DNA of 64,000 nt from Brachyhypopomus gauderio. Taxonomy: Eukaryota; Chordata; Actinopteri; Gymnotiformes; Hypopomidae. The DNA is taken from assembly GCF_052324685.1 (NCBI RefSeq), contig NC_135220.1, positions 11,838,183-11,902,182 of the forward strand, given 5' to 3'. A model generated the notes under the pieces. The model ran no database searches and was not told where the DNA came from. It saw only the letters and a program-made list of their open reading frames with translations. This document shows, piece after piece, positions 34,577 through 46,684 of the stretch; positions within the stretch are counted from its first letter, which is position 1; the number at the start of each line of letters is the position of its first letter. The position numbers and the translations under genes are program-made.

Positions 34577-36078
34577 GTGTGTGTGTGTATACAACACAAT
34601 ATAACTCCAAGTCAACCACACTTCTGTGAAACCAACCTGTTCAGTTAGGAAGCAACACGGATTGTGAATCATTTTCACCTGCTGTTGTGCAAATGGAATA
34701 GACAACAGGTAGAAATGAGAGGCAATTAGCAAGACCCCCCCCCCCTATAAAGGAGTGGTTCTGCAGGTGGGGACCACAGACCACTTCTCAGTACCTATGC
34801 TTTCTGCCTGATGTTTTGGTCACTTTTGAATGTTGGTGGTCCTTTCACACTCATGGTAGCATGAGACGGACTCTACAACCCACACAAGTGGCTCAGGTAG
34901 TGCAGCTCATCCAGGATGGCACATCAATGCGAGCTGTGGCAAGAAGGTTTGCTGTGTCTGTCAGCGTAGTGTCCAGAGGCTGGAGGCATTACCAGGAGAC
35001 AGGCCAGTACACCAGGAGACGTGGAGGAGGCCGTAGGAGGGCAACAACCCAGCAGCAGGACTGCTACCTCCGCCTTTGTGCAAGAAGGAACAGAAGGTGC
35101 CACAAATGTGCATGTGTCTGCACAAACGGTTAGAAACCGACTCCATGAGGATGGTATGAGGGCCTGACGTCCACAGATGGGTTGTGCTCACAGCCCAACA
35201 CTGTGCAGGACGCTTGGCATTTGCCAGAGAACACCAGGATTGGCAAATTCGCCACTGGCTCTTCACAGATGAAAGAGTCTGGAGACGCCGTAGAGAGCGA
35301 TCTGCTGCCTGCAACATCCTTCAGCATGACCGGTTTTGCAGTGGGTCAGTAATGGTGTGGGGTGGCATTTTTTTGGAGGGCCGCACAGCCCTCCATGTGC
35401 TCAGTCTAACTGCCATTAGGTACCGAGATGAGATCCTCAGACCCCTTGTGAGACCATATGCTGGTGCGGTTGGCCCTGGGTTCCTCCTAATGCAGGACAA
35501 TGCTAGACCTCATGTGGCTGGAGTATGTCAGCAGTTCCTGCAAGATGAAGGCATTGAAGCTATGGACTGGCCCGCCCGTTCCCCAGACCTGAATCCGATT
35601 GAGCACATCTGGGACATCATGTCTTGCTCCATCCACCAACGTCACGTTGCACCACAGACTGTCCAGGAGTTGGCGGATGCTTTAGTCCAGGTCTGGAAGG
35701 AGATCCCTCAGGAGACCATCCGCCACCTCATCAGGAGCATGCCCAGGCGTTGTAGGGAGGTCATACAGGCACGTGGAGGCCGCACACAATACTGAGCCTC
35801 ATTTTGACTTGTTTTAAAGACATTACATCAAAGTTGGATCAGCCTGTAGTGTGTTTTTCCACTTTAATTTTGTGTGTGGCTCCAAATCCAGGCCTTCATT
35901 GGTTAATAAGTTTGATTTCCATTGATGATTTTTGTGTGATTTTATTGTCAGCACATTCAACTTTGTACAGAACAAAGTATTCAATGAGAATATTTCATTC
36001 ATTCAGAGGATGTGTTATTTGAGTTTATTTTTAAATAATAATAAAAAAAACTAAATAAATACCTTTATTTTTTTAGCA

Positions 36079-36081
<3 letters not shown>
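34577..36081 (+). mobile_element. Tc1-like DNA transposon, inactive
   Basis: The transposase gene is flanked on the right by the terminal ATTTTTTTAGCAGTG, next to a TA run. The matching left terminal repeat is missing and replaced by GT/TA-rich sequence. The host target for this superfamily is TA, so the right end fits. Confidence 0.85.
34816..35795 (+). pseudogene. Tc1 transposase, interrupted
   Basis: N-terminal paired-like HTH ([21 protein letters not shown]) and a [12 protein letters not shown]-hook-like stretch are followed by a stop at about 35131. The catalytic part restarts at 35184: WLFTDE (first Asp), QDNARPHVA (second Asp), PDLNPIEHIW (Glu, with 34 residues between second Asp and Glu, i.e. 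DD34E). Two internal segments usual in this family are deleted, after RRNRR and around the first catalytic Asp. It is therefore non-functional. Confidence 0.85.

Positions 36082-36137
<56 letters not shown>
36082..36137. repeat. (TA)n microsatellite at the Tc1 right end
   Basis: About 28 TA units directly abut the element end; expansion from the TA target site is plausible. Confidence 0.9.
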
Positions 36138-36140
<3 letters not shown>

Positions 36141-38024
36141 AGATATAAATAGGTCTATTGCTCTGATGTTAGTGGTCATATGATGAGAGGGGGATGATTT
36201 TGCATTTTTTATATTTTTAGGTTGTAGATTTTGGAAGCTAATCTGTCACGGGATGCAGGTCACAAGATGCAGTTCTACAGAAAAGACACAGCAAAATTTT
36301 TGCTATCAAAACAATAAATCATTTGAAATGCAAAGCTTATGGGTAAATGACCAATAGTTGTGATTAGTGACACTGCAAATCTGCATCTGCAGAGGCAATT
36401 AACATTGGAGCAGAAAAGTTTTCCAGAACTTCACAGTTAGCTAAAATGCTAATTATCTCCATGAAAATGAATATACATCTTCATGTATAGCTTCCTATTA
36501 ATTCAGAGAATAAAATCATGACTTTTTGGAACTGTTAACACAAAGTCACTGTATGTGTGACAAAAGTGCAGTATGGTGTTAAAATTATTTCCATCCTTTT
36601 TTGCCCCAATGACTTTCCATATGTGACAGGTGTACATCTATGACTTTGTAAACTTACCTGTGAATGTTAAACGTTTATTCCTCTTTTACTGCTTAGTCAA
36701 CAAATCTACCCATACATGATACAAATGTCAAAATATACATAATTTATTGTTAGCACAGTAAAGCATTACAATAACATTGTCGAACAAACATCATATATCA
36801 CTTCATTAACATCAGAGCGCTAGTAAAGTTAACCTTCAGTGACAACTGAACTGCGGAATTTGCTTGTGGTGCCCAGCGAAAAACTCAGTTTTCTCAGATT
36901 AGCTGGACAAATCTCTGGCCGACGCACACTGAGAGTCCATGCGACTGTCACAGTCTCTTCTGCCCTGGGAGCTGAGTAAAACCGTACGAAAGGTGACGTA
37001 GTCTCAACATCACCATCAAACTGCTACAGTGGAACTGCTCCTTAGTGCTAACCATAATGTCTGTCTAAAAAGTAATCTCAGTGAGAAATTAATCTCCTTT
37101 AATAAGGCATGAGAGCTACAACCTCCCCAGACAGGAAATTATGTCAATAGAAGCATACAGACATTCGTACATGTTACACCAGGGCAAACCAGACCAGCAG
37201 TGTGGGAGGTAACCTTAACAGGAATAAGGTGACTAACAGTCCATTTAGTACAGCATTTCTTAGTATACTCTTTAGTTAATAATAAAAAAAGTATTACACA
37301 GGTCTAGCTGAACCAAACTGTGACACGTGAATTTTAAATAATATATCTTTGCAAAGCAAACATGATATGAGCCTTCTATAAATAGCACTTATGCCTTTTG
37401 GCAGAGAGCAGAATTTGTGGGTTTAAACATTTTGTGACTTATAAGTCTTGAGGCTTCCAAAAGTCCCAAGTATTGTGACATTTATTTGCAGTTTGAATAG
37501 TCTTGCATGTCCTGTTGGTAAGCAGCAACACAAAGACATTTCATTAAACCAAATACATGAAATCTTGACCAAGAGGTGCGACCAAACCCAATGCAAAGCA
37601 AATACATCACAGCCAAGTGATTTGCAGTCTTGCTGAACTGAGCGTGGTTGATCTAACCCTCACCCTACGTCCAGAACATGCACAGAAACACGCGGTGTGC
37701 AGACTCAGAGATCCTAAGAGCTGCACTACATCACAACGGACAACACTGTTCCAGAAGAGGGAGAATGTGTTCCAGATACTGAGATGGGACAAAATAACAC
37801 CAACTAAAAGGTTGAAATAAATTATGCCACTACTTAGGAACCTAAGAATAACGAAAGAATAATTACCACAAAGAGTAACTTTTGGACTACAGCCCAGCGC
37901 AACAGACCTAACAATTAAAGTCCATTTAACAAGGTTCCACAACTTCAGTAAGTTCATGTAAGCCGCAGCCACACCATGACTCCATGGCTCCTGCATGTGG
38001 CCGGCCCTCTGCAGTTACACTCTG
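36138..38024 (-). other. 3' flank / probable 3' UTR of kctd7
   Basis: No further exon seen. A minus-strand AATAAA lies at 36743-36748 and could be a polyadenylation signal 1.3 kb past the stop. AT-rich; no repeats recognised. Confidence 0.35.
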
Positions 38025-39252
38025 TCACCACCAGGTGATTTTAAACTCGTAGATGGGTCTCTTGCAGTAGTAGTGGTTGATGAGGTGCTTGTCGCACACC
38101 CCGATGCACTGCTGGTCGGCGGTGATGCCCCGATCGGCCAGGTCGCTCACGATGCAGTGCAGGAGGTCGTAAACGTCCGCCACGGCCTCCCACGGCCCGA
38201 ACGACACGTCCACCTCGCAGTGGTGCTCAAACAGCTTGGCCTCGTTCTCCGAGCGCTCGAAGCGCAGCGAGTTGAAGAGCGGGCGCTCGTACGGCGTGAT
38301 GGGCATCTCCTCCTTGTACACGCAGATCTTCAGCTTGGCGAAGCGCGCTTTCCGCTGCATGGCTCGCACCTTCGCGATCTCCACAATCCGCTCCAGATTC
38401 TCTGCAGCAGGACACACAGAGGCATGAAGGCCAAACCTGAATGTTTCCAGGAGGATGCACGTCACCAGAAGCAAAACTGATATGCTCTCTTAACACATCC
38501 TGCTGGAGTTTTCTAAGAGCCAGTTGTACCCACATCCTACCTTTATAATAGGGCAGGAGATCGAGGAAAGCCTGTCTCACTTTCTCTCCAGTCAGAGGCT
38601 GGGTGTCCTCCAAGCTCTCCAGCAGGGGTCCAATAGCGTAAAACTGGGCCTCCTTATGCACGGCACGCACGCGGTCCCGCTGAGGCAGCTGTCCTTCCCG
38701 TAGGAAATTCAGAATGTCCCTGCACTCAGGACAGCACAGAAGGCAGGACGTTTCTCCATGAATGCACACACAAGCACACACTGACTACTAAGTGATTTTG
38801 AAAGTGTTATAGGCTGATATAGAGAAAGTGCAAAGGTTTCTCCAGCACATGTGTAGATGTGTAGGAAGCCATGCTCCACCTCCCTGTGCTTGGGTTAACT
38901 AACACACTAGGGAGCCATGACTAAACCTAAACCACACGCACTTCGCTGACATCTCAACGCTGTTAGGTGGGTCCAGCTGAGCACTGGAGACGTTGATGAC
39001 TGTTCTGCAGCAAGGGGGTTGTTGGGTGTTCTCCAGCAGGGGTGTTCTTTAGACTCACCCAAAAAAAGCCCCGTCACGGTCGATGAAGTAGCGGCCCTCA
39101 GCGTCCCGCGGGACATGGTGTCGTCCGCTAAACATGGCTGCCAGCATCGTGTCTTCATATCGGCGCAGGGTAGACAGCCTGGTGGTGAAGAATGTCCCAC
39201 CAACATTGAGGGAAATTACCTCAGGAAACTGTAGGACACAGGAAGGAGAGAC

Positions 39253-39294
<42 letters not shown>

Positions 39295-42200
39295 GAGGAG
39301 GATGATGAAAGGCCTTCATTACATCCCACACAGTTCTAGTTTGTCCTTAGAATGCAGCCTACTGTACTAGCAAGAAAGGATTTTTATAAGACACTTTAGA
39401 AGTTTAACTTATCTTTCATTTAATCCATTTTTTCTGTATGTTTTGCATAATCAGACCAAAAGGTGCCAACACTTAGCTCCCCACATTCTTCACAGACAAT
39501 GAGGCACCAAGAATTAGGCAATGAATGTCACTGTTCAATTAGCTTCTGATTAAATATCTTCCGTGTCCAACTGCATACAAAGACCCCATTCTGTAACACT
39601 GAGTTGAGTCCCTCTGCCAGTCGGTTAGGATTAAAGCCCCAGAACGCTGGTGATTAAAGGTGCCACACAGTCGCCTCACCTGATGTGGCTTTTTCTTCCA
39701 CAATCTGGTGACAAAACCAGGAGCTGCAGTCCTGCTGACCAATCGTGCCTCTTACGTCCCACACAGACAACAGCCCACCAGCCGGCACACAAAGAGAAGG
39801 TTTGTGACTGCTCTCAGGGGACTCGGGCAGATGCAAGTCTCACACTCCAAGAATTACTGGGAAACAACTTTCTGGTCTGATACAATATACTGTGACGTGC
39901 GGGCAGGGCAAAGGACGAGACACGGAATCCTCACTTGCAGCAGACGTCACTTTAATTACATTTAACATATAGCGCGTAAAGCACACGGAGAAACATGAAA
40001 CGTACACATAAACGTGTAGACTCAGACAACGATGAGCACAGGACACTGCGCGAACGCACATTAAATAGACAAACCACATAAGCCCCGCGTGATTACGAGA
40101 CGAGCCACAGGTGAGACGGATTATCACAAGACACAACCGCACCCACGGAGATCCACAGACGCAGACGAGTAGACGTAGACAACGTTTCCCCTGCTATATG
40201 TACTTATGTCCTTTTGTGGTCCGTTAACTGAAGACAAATGTGAAACAATGTTTGCTGTTGCTGGTGCTACTTCCTCTGTTGTTTCTCTTCGGCTATCTAG
40301 TGAACAACTAGAGCCTCTATGTACTGCTGTAGGTATAGTTGGTGTTCCTGCTGAAACCAGCAGTCTACTTCTGTTCTGTCAGATTTGCCCTTCATCTTTT
40401 GAACTTCATCTTCTTCTCACGCAGCAGAACTGAATCTCTTAGGTCAGGACATGCTGACTAAGATTCATGCTACCATTCACTACTTCACAGGAGGTGTCTT
40501 GAAGTTCCAGATGTGGATGTACCTTCTGCCCGGCTCTTGGTACACTCACCATTCATCTGTCTTTCTCATTTTCTGTCTCCCTCATTTCCTTCTTCCCTAA
40601 ATCTCTCATATTTCTCCAAAAAAACGGCTTCTCGCTCTAGTGATGTAGATCTCATGATCTTCCCGTTAAGATTACTCTGTAATGGTCAGTGCTCCATATT
40701 CTGAGTCCCCCTAAAACTCATCCTAAGATTACACATTACCCAGTCAGACGTGTAGCTCCAGCTCTGGTTTTGCTCTTGTTCCTGCCTCTCTGAAGGTACA
40801 AGGTATTCTCATTCCCTGTCCTGGTAGCCCATGTATCATTCCCGTCTTTCCTGTTAAGAAACCAGGCCAAGACAAATGCAGTTATGTTCAGGGTTTGTGA
40901 GTTGCTAATGATGTAGTCATTCCCAGCTTCCACACTCTTCCTCAACACCACTCAACACCACTCTAGCCAGGTCTTCCACACTCTTCCTCAACACCACTCA
41001 ACACCACTCTAGCCAGGTCTTCCACACTCTTCCTCAACACCACTCTAGCCAGGTCTTCCACACTCTTCCTCAACACCACTCAACACCACTCTAGCCAGGT
41101 CTTCCACACTCTTCCTCAACACCACTCAACACCACTCTAGCCAGGTCTTCCACACTCTTCCTCAACACCACTCTAGCCAGGTCTTCCACACTCTTCCTCA
41201 ACACCACTCTAGCCAGGTCTTCCACACTCTTCCTCAACACCACTCAACACCACTCTAGCCAGGTCTTCCACACTCTTCCTCAACACCACTCTAGCCAGGT
41301 CTTCCACACTCTTCCTCAACACCACTCTAGCCAGGTCTTCCACACTCTTCCTCAACACCACTCAACACCACTCTAGCCAGGTCTTCGTGGCCAAATTGAT
41401 TCCTGCTGTTGATTTATGCAGTGCATTCGTCTATGTGCTGGTTAACCCAGTAGTCAGTACCTTTTGACTGACTGCAGCAGTAGCTTTTTGCATACACATT
41501 AGCCTCTGACTGTTTACCCTGTGGTTTTGTTTTGATCGTGGTTTGCTCTGCTCTCACTACAGCGTTCTCACTTTCTCTGGTTCTCATTTCTATATGCCAG
41601 CAGGTCAAAGCTCTATTAGGTGTGATTCAATTGCCATCTTAGTTAGCTTATTTAGCTGTTGCTAAACTAAATGCAAAGCTGAAACTAAGGCCTCTGATCT
41701 CCAGGGGCAACAACAAAACGTGCCTCGCTGCACAGCTTCAACCCCCCCCCCCTTATGATCTCTTAATGATGCCCTTAAAGGCAAAGCTGACAGCAGAGAG
41801 CAATGTAGCATGAGCAGGCTACACCTGTAAGCTCCGTACAGGTGGAGTGGCAACAGTAGAGACCTGTGGCCACCACCAACCTCTTAACTTCCTCATGTCT
41901 CCATACCACGGAGAGGTCCATGTGAGCAAGGAAAGGAAGTTGGAAAATGTGACAAAAACAAATGGAAACACTGGTACACACCAAAGTTACTTATGTTAAA
42001 AATATTGTTCAGGCTATACTGTTTGTAAATTGTGCAGTTGGGGTTAGGTGTCTTGCTCAAGGGCACCTCAGTCATGGCCTCAGGTCTGGGAATCGAACCC
42101 ACGACCCTCCGGTCACAAGACCAGTTCCCTAACCACCAGGCCATGACTGTTATGACAGTGTACAGGCAAAAGACACACCAGCAACTCTGCCTAAGCCAAC

Positions 42201-44093
42201 AGGTCTTTTCCAAAGTTCAGTCTTTATAAAGTTCCCCAAGGACAAAGGGTTCATGCTTCCTTTCACCCACAATCTTCTGGATTGGGGATTGGTATGAACT
42301 GATGCCTTATCCACCACCTTAAGGGCAAGACTGTGGGGACAGATGCCAGTTAGTGAAGTTCAGGTGACCTCTGCTCATTGACCTCTGCATTACCAAGATA
42401 ACAGTGCAATGCTGTTTTAAACGGCCAGACAAAAAAAACATTGAAGACCAGCATGAAGCATGTTGTAAATAAAGAAAGACAGATCATGTGACCTATTCAT
42501 GTGCTCACGTTAATAACACATTAATTAAGTATTTGAATCTGTCATAGAGAACAACTTTCTTCCTTTTTGCACCAAGCTTAAAGTCAATAATTGTCTTTTC
42601 AACATGCTCCCATGAACAAAACTGTCAAGATATTATGAACACACTAGACACAGATGTAGTAGCACCTAGAGCTTACACGTCACATTAGCTGTTTGTGGCA
42701 TACGTGTACATTTACACCATTGCAGCTATGACTGTCACATGAGGATATTTGTGTGAATGTAACATTAAAGAAAAAAGTTGTAAATGTGATCTACATCCAG
42801 ACATCTTGTGTTCAAGGTTCAAACTGCAGGTTAACTGTTCTTGAGGTAAATCGTCAGATTTTTCAAGGTGTTATTTTAGCAATGTTGAATATGGTGTTGT
42901 CTCTTTTATCACAATGCAAAGCGTAAAACACACTGTTCAGAATTAACTGAAATACTTCTGGGAACCAGATTCAGTCATGCTGTACCTGTCAGTTCAGCTT
43001 TCTCCGCTCCTACACAGTATTACGTGTACAGCTTTATAGCTGGTGGGTTAGAACCACTCCTGTCAGGTTTAGACTTTTTATTGCATTCAGAATTGCCTTT
43101 GTAGTTTTGGTACAACATCGTGCAATATGTACGTGGTGTCTGGTGTTTGTACATGGGCAACTACGCTCTGCCTTTCACCCTGGCTGGCTGACGACTCATC
43201 TAGAGGCACTTCAGATTATCCACATAGAACTGTCTGGAAAAGGGAGCCCGATGCTTAAAACTGTTGTCTGAAGACTTTGGTTATATATATGGTGACAATA
43301 TATATCAAATAAAAAGTTATAGCACCAAAGTGGTGATTGCGGAACCTCAAGGAGCTGTTTCAGTAATATCTGCAGTTGTCTGTTGTAAACCTTGATATAA
43401 TGCTCTGTAGAACTATATTACAACAACAGGAATATTATAACATTACTGATTCGCACCTTTGGGGAGAAAAAATTACGTACAGTGTCACAACATGGTCGAC
43501 AATATATAAGTGTTCTATTAATTTTTAAAAGGCTTGAGAAATATCGATTAAAACAAGGGTGTTCTCGCTATTCACACAACACTTAAATCTCTTAAACACA
43601 TCTTCAATTCTCATAGTGACACATATATAATGCACTTATATAAAGCACTTATCCCAGACCCAACATAACTGAACAAACATGCGACGTGAGCCTATTAGAG
43701 CGGTTCTGATCCATGTGAGGAGACCCAACCAGGTTCAAGTCAACGGGAAGAGAACAGAGTTAATACTTGTGTTGCCTGTTGTAATCGGATCCACGGGTTA
43801 AAGGGAAACGCTGAGGGGTAGAAAACTCTGGGTGATAAAACAGTAAACAACGATGACAATAAACAAACGAATGGAGCGATGGGTATTAGACGAGCTACGA
43901 TAGTGACTGTTGAAAGTTAAACATACACCGGCCAGGTTACCTCTTGAGACGCGTTAAAGGTGTGGAGAGGCTTTCCTAGGGTTCGGTTCGGAGTAGATGC
44001 TGCTTGTGGTCGGAACTCCTTCTCCGCAGCATCAGAAGTCGACATAGCATCTCCAGTTTCATGGGTGTCGCTCGCAGCCGAAAACACCACCAT
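38025..44093 (-). CDS. kctd7: BTB/POZ domain protein KCTD7, complete (4 coding exons)
   Basis: Exons (minus): 44093-43941, 39228-39059, 38719-38541, 38401-38025. Phases agree and give 292 residues (human 289). The BTB/T1 domain starts with FPEVISLNVGGTFFTTRLST (exon 2) and runs to YAIGPLLESLE. The C-terminal half (KARFAKLKICVYKEEMPITP, VDVSFGPWEAVADVYDLLHC, HLINHYYCKRPIYEFKITWW-stop) is nearly that of mammals. The protein is a cullin-3 adaptor linked to neuronal excitability; loss in humans causes progressive myoclonic epilepsy. Exon 1 (MVVFSAASDTHETGDAMSTS) is placed by its in-frame donor; the frame is open upstream to 44240, but human KCTD7 starts at the equivalent MVVV. The 4.7-kb first intron holds a retroviral relic, a minisatellite and a SINE. 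Confidence 0.93.
39255..39290. repeat. (GA)n microsatellite beside kctd7 exon 2
   Basis: A GA run about 27 bp upstream (in gene direction) of the exon 2 acceptor. On the minus strand it is a CT-rich tract near the splice acceptor. Confidence 0.9.
39892..40200 (-). mobile_element. LTR-like fragment
   Basis: Read on minus, it has a CTATTTAATG box, an ATTAAA signal and an end CGCACGTCACA reminiscent of the solo LTR at 33142. No second end or duplication is seen, so this is a guess at a truncated LTR. Confidence 0.3.
40230..41640 (+). pseudogene. Endogenous-retrovirus protease/RT relic in kctd7 intron 1
   Basis: A degraded pro-pol region: a protease active-site remnant reading VAGATSSVV (the catalytic Asp replaced by Ala), then a LGQDMLTKIHATIHYF-like segment, then an RT start (GILIPCPGSPCIIPVFPVKK, RVANDVVIPSFHT). 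A minisatellite interrupts RT at 40927-41382. Beyond it VDLCSAFVYVL, the RT first catalytic-Asp motif, resumes at about 41405. Many stops and frameshifts; no LTR pair is seen. Resembles gamma/epsilon-type fish retroviruses. Not functional. Confidence 0.65.
40927..41382. repeat. 36/46-bp minisatellite grown inside the retroviral RT relic
   Basis: Eleven units begin CTTCCACACTCTTCCTCAAC. Long (46 bp) units carry an extra CACTCAACAC that short (36 bp) units lack. The order is L L S L L S S L S S L, total 456 bp, with almost no substitutions. The first unit overlaps the codons after VVIPSFH. Confidence 0.93.
42030..42148 (-). mobile_element. tRNA-derived SINE, minus strand
   Basis: On minus: AGTCATGGCCTGGTGGTTAG, then GGTTCGATTCCCAGACCTGA (B box). 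Same head as the SINEs at 50311 and 50854. Truncated tail. Confidence 0.85.
42149..43940. other. kctd7 intron 1, remaining part
   Basis: AT-rich intron sequence; I see no exon, RNA gene or clear repeat in it. Confidence 0.4.
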
Positions 44094-44601
44094 CACTCTG
44101 GGTTGAGGGACCGCACGTCCCTCCTGTGCGAACCTCCTTACCCGTGATGAAGCCATGGACAGCGGGCTGAAGGCGAGCGCGGGCGGCTCTCCCTTGGGTG
44201 CCTCGCCTGATCCATTCTGCTGCATGCACACTAAACCCAAGTCTGCCTGGTTATTGTGTAGATTTTAGTATAGATGTAGCAACTGGGTCGGCTGCACTGG
44301 ATGGCAGACGAACATAGCACGATACCAGGGCAAGAGGTGGAGTCTGTAGTCTCGGTACCAGCTGCCAATTGCCTGGACCTCGAGGCAAATCGCCCTGCTA
44401 GACGGAGAGAGTGAAGCCCTGGAACTGTGCGCCCTAAATAACCCAGAACACAGCCTGGGCATTTACGTCCGTGGAGTATGCGACAGCACAGAGCGTGGGC
44501 ACTACGCTACATGCGTAAAGTCATACGGATTTACAATGTACGTAACTCGCATGCTCACAGGTTATTGGGCCAGAGAGACCATAATGATACAAAGTGTAAA
44601 T

Positions 44602-44605
<4 letters not shown>

Positions 44606-44692
<87 letters not shown>

Positions 44693-44725
44693 TATAACTG
44701 TATATATATTTATACCTGTGTGTGT

Positions 44726-44773
<48 letters not shown>

Positions 44774-44790
44774 ACAATATATATATATAT
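44606..44790. repeat. Compound microsatellite (CA)n(TA)n...(GT)n(AT)n
   Basis: A CA tract of about 36 units, a TA tract, a short spacer, a GT tract (about 25 units with one interruption) and a final AT tract. CA and GT arms are complementary, so the block can fold on itself. The hAT element is inserted in the final AT tract. Confidence 0.95.
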
Positions 44791-45907
44791 CAGAGGTGGG
44801 GACTCGAGTCACATGACTTGGACTCGAATCAGACTCGAGTCATTAATATTAAGACTTTTGACTTGACTTGAAAAAATATTCATAGACTTAGACTTGACTT
44901 GGACTTTTACACCAATAACTTGGGACTTGAATTGGACTTGAACCTGTTTACTTGCAAAGACTTGATTATTTTTTTTACCCCAAATCTGAATTTTAAAACG
45001 CATTTTAATATTTATAAAGTGCGCCCCATTAATTTCATTTCCGTCCTTCTGACGCAGACCGGCGTTACACCAGATTCTGTGACCGTCGAGTTTTGTGACC
45101 ACAGGGGGCGCTATTTCACAGTTTCTGTTCAGAGGCACAAACGCTTTACGAATGCTACGTAAACTATGCTGATGCACTTTCTTTACTTGTTTTGTTGGTG
45201 TCCACGAGCCAAAATATGACAGATGTTTATATTTACATTTATCGTCTCTTAATTACATAAATGTACTTAAACAAGATTTACCATCCCCTCACCATTGCAG
45301 CCAACAAAGAAATCATGAATGGGATGTACAGGTGAGCCTTTTTAACTGGGGTCACCAATTCTGTCGGCAGCCATCAGAATATGTGACCCCACTGAATCTC
45401 CAGGTAACAATAGTAGCCTACACCGTGACCCCACAATAACAGAAAACAATGAAAAAATAACCCTAACCTTTTATTAGTTTATATTTAAACATTTTATCCA
45501 AATGTTTAGAATAACCATTCGTAATGACAGCATCTTGCTTACGATGAAGCTTGCTATTTTCGTGTAAAATGATGTAACGAAACATTCTTGTTTAAGTACA
45601 TTTATGTAATTAAGAGAAGATAAAATGTAAATGATCTGTCATCTTTTGGCTGGCGGACACCAACAAAACGAGTAAAGAAATGCATCAGTGTAGCATTCGT
45701 AAAGCGTTGGTGCCTGTAAAAAAAAAAAAGACTCGAAAGGACTTGAAATTCCAAGTTTCAGACTTGGGACTTGACTTGACTGTTGCTTGTCTTGACTCGA
45801 GACTTGACTTGAGTTGACTGTCTTTGCTTGAGACTTGACTCGGGACTTGAGGATAAAGACTTGGACTTACTTGAGACTTGCAAAACAGTGACTTGGTCCC
45901 ACCTCTG
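44791..45907. mobile_element. Non-autonomous hAT with internal foldback arms
   Basis: The left end CAGAGGTGGGGACTCGAGTC and the right end ...GTCCCACCTCTG are inverted, with many ACTTG/CAAGT subterminal repeats. The flanks ATATATAT give an 8-bp duplication, although they lie in a TA tract. Inside, 45133-45275 and 45587-45716 form a second, long inverted repeat. No transposase frame. Confidence 0.88.
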
Positions 45908-46493
45908 ATATATATATAGTAATAATTGCTCAGCAATTCGTAGTAAATGGGACCCTGTTTTTATAGCATCCAGGTCTGTGTTTGTTTTCTATTTACTTAA
46001 TTTCAAAAATCTAATTACACATTTACTTAACCGTTGACAATCTCGGTATTTTCCAAACAAACAAATCTTGAATAATAATAATACAGTATAGAGAGGAACA
46101 TTACTCTCACTGTCGCCCCGTACCGAATACAACTTGAAGACCTGGCCTATCAGGGCTTCTGAAATTCTTCCTTAACACAGATTGGACAAATTCTCACCGT
46201 TGGCCCAAGAAGGCGTGTTTTGATTGGTCGCTTTATTCGTTACCGGAAACAAAATAATTGTTGATCTTTGCAGAATCGCGGAGGTCAGGCAATGTTTTGG
46301 GCAAGGAGTCATTAAACTTTTAAAGTTTTCTCACTTTATACTCTTCGCTGTGGGAGATAAATATGCAGTTACAATAGTCATCTACAATACGGTCGCGCCT
46401 GTATGCGTATTACCTCCGAGTGATCCCGAGGATCATGTAGCAGACGAAGCATTCAAACCGACCTTAGATCAGAATATTTGGAGAGCGCTGATC

Positions 46494-46553
46494 TAAATGA
46501 TACTACTGGTATAAGAGGAGTACTAAATGATACTACTGGTATAAGAGGAGTAC
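46494..46553 (+). repeat. Perfect 30-bp tandem duplication upstream of dnajc30
   Basis: Two identical copies starting TAAATGATACTACTGGTATA lie 130-190 bp before the chosen start codon, in the probable 5' UTR or promoter. Confidence 0.95.
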
Positions 46554-46684
46554 TCAACGTTCCTGTACCATCACAGACAAAGTCACTGTCGGACTGTCTT
46601 CCCAGAAACGTTTTGGAAAGTGTCACGTTATATAATGGTGCTAATGTGGTGTTGAGCGAAGCGCGCACCTTAACCCGATCCAAG

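Noticed and set aside
39539-39836. Candidate 5' exon of kctd7 just upstream of exon 2
   Set aside because: Frames there have no similarity to the KCTD7 N-terminus; the 43941-44093 exon matches in content, phase and donor.
44478-44816. Thr-His and Cys-Val repeat frames over CA/GT tracts (also 59092-59517 5' part, 61454-61950)
   Set aside because: These are translations of dinucleotide microsatellites, not proteins.
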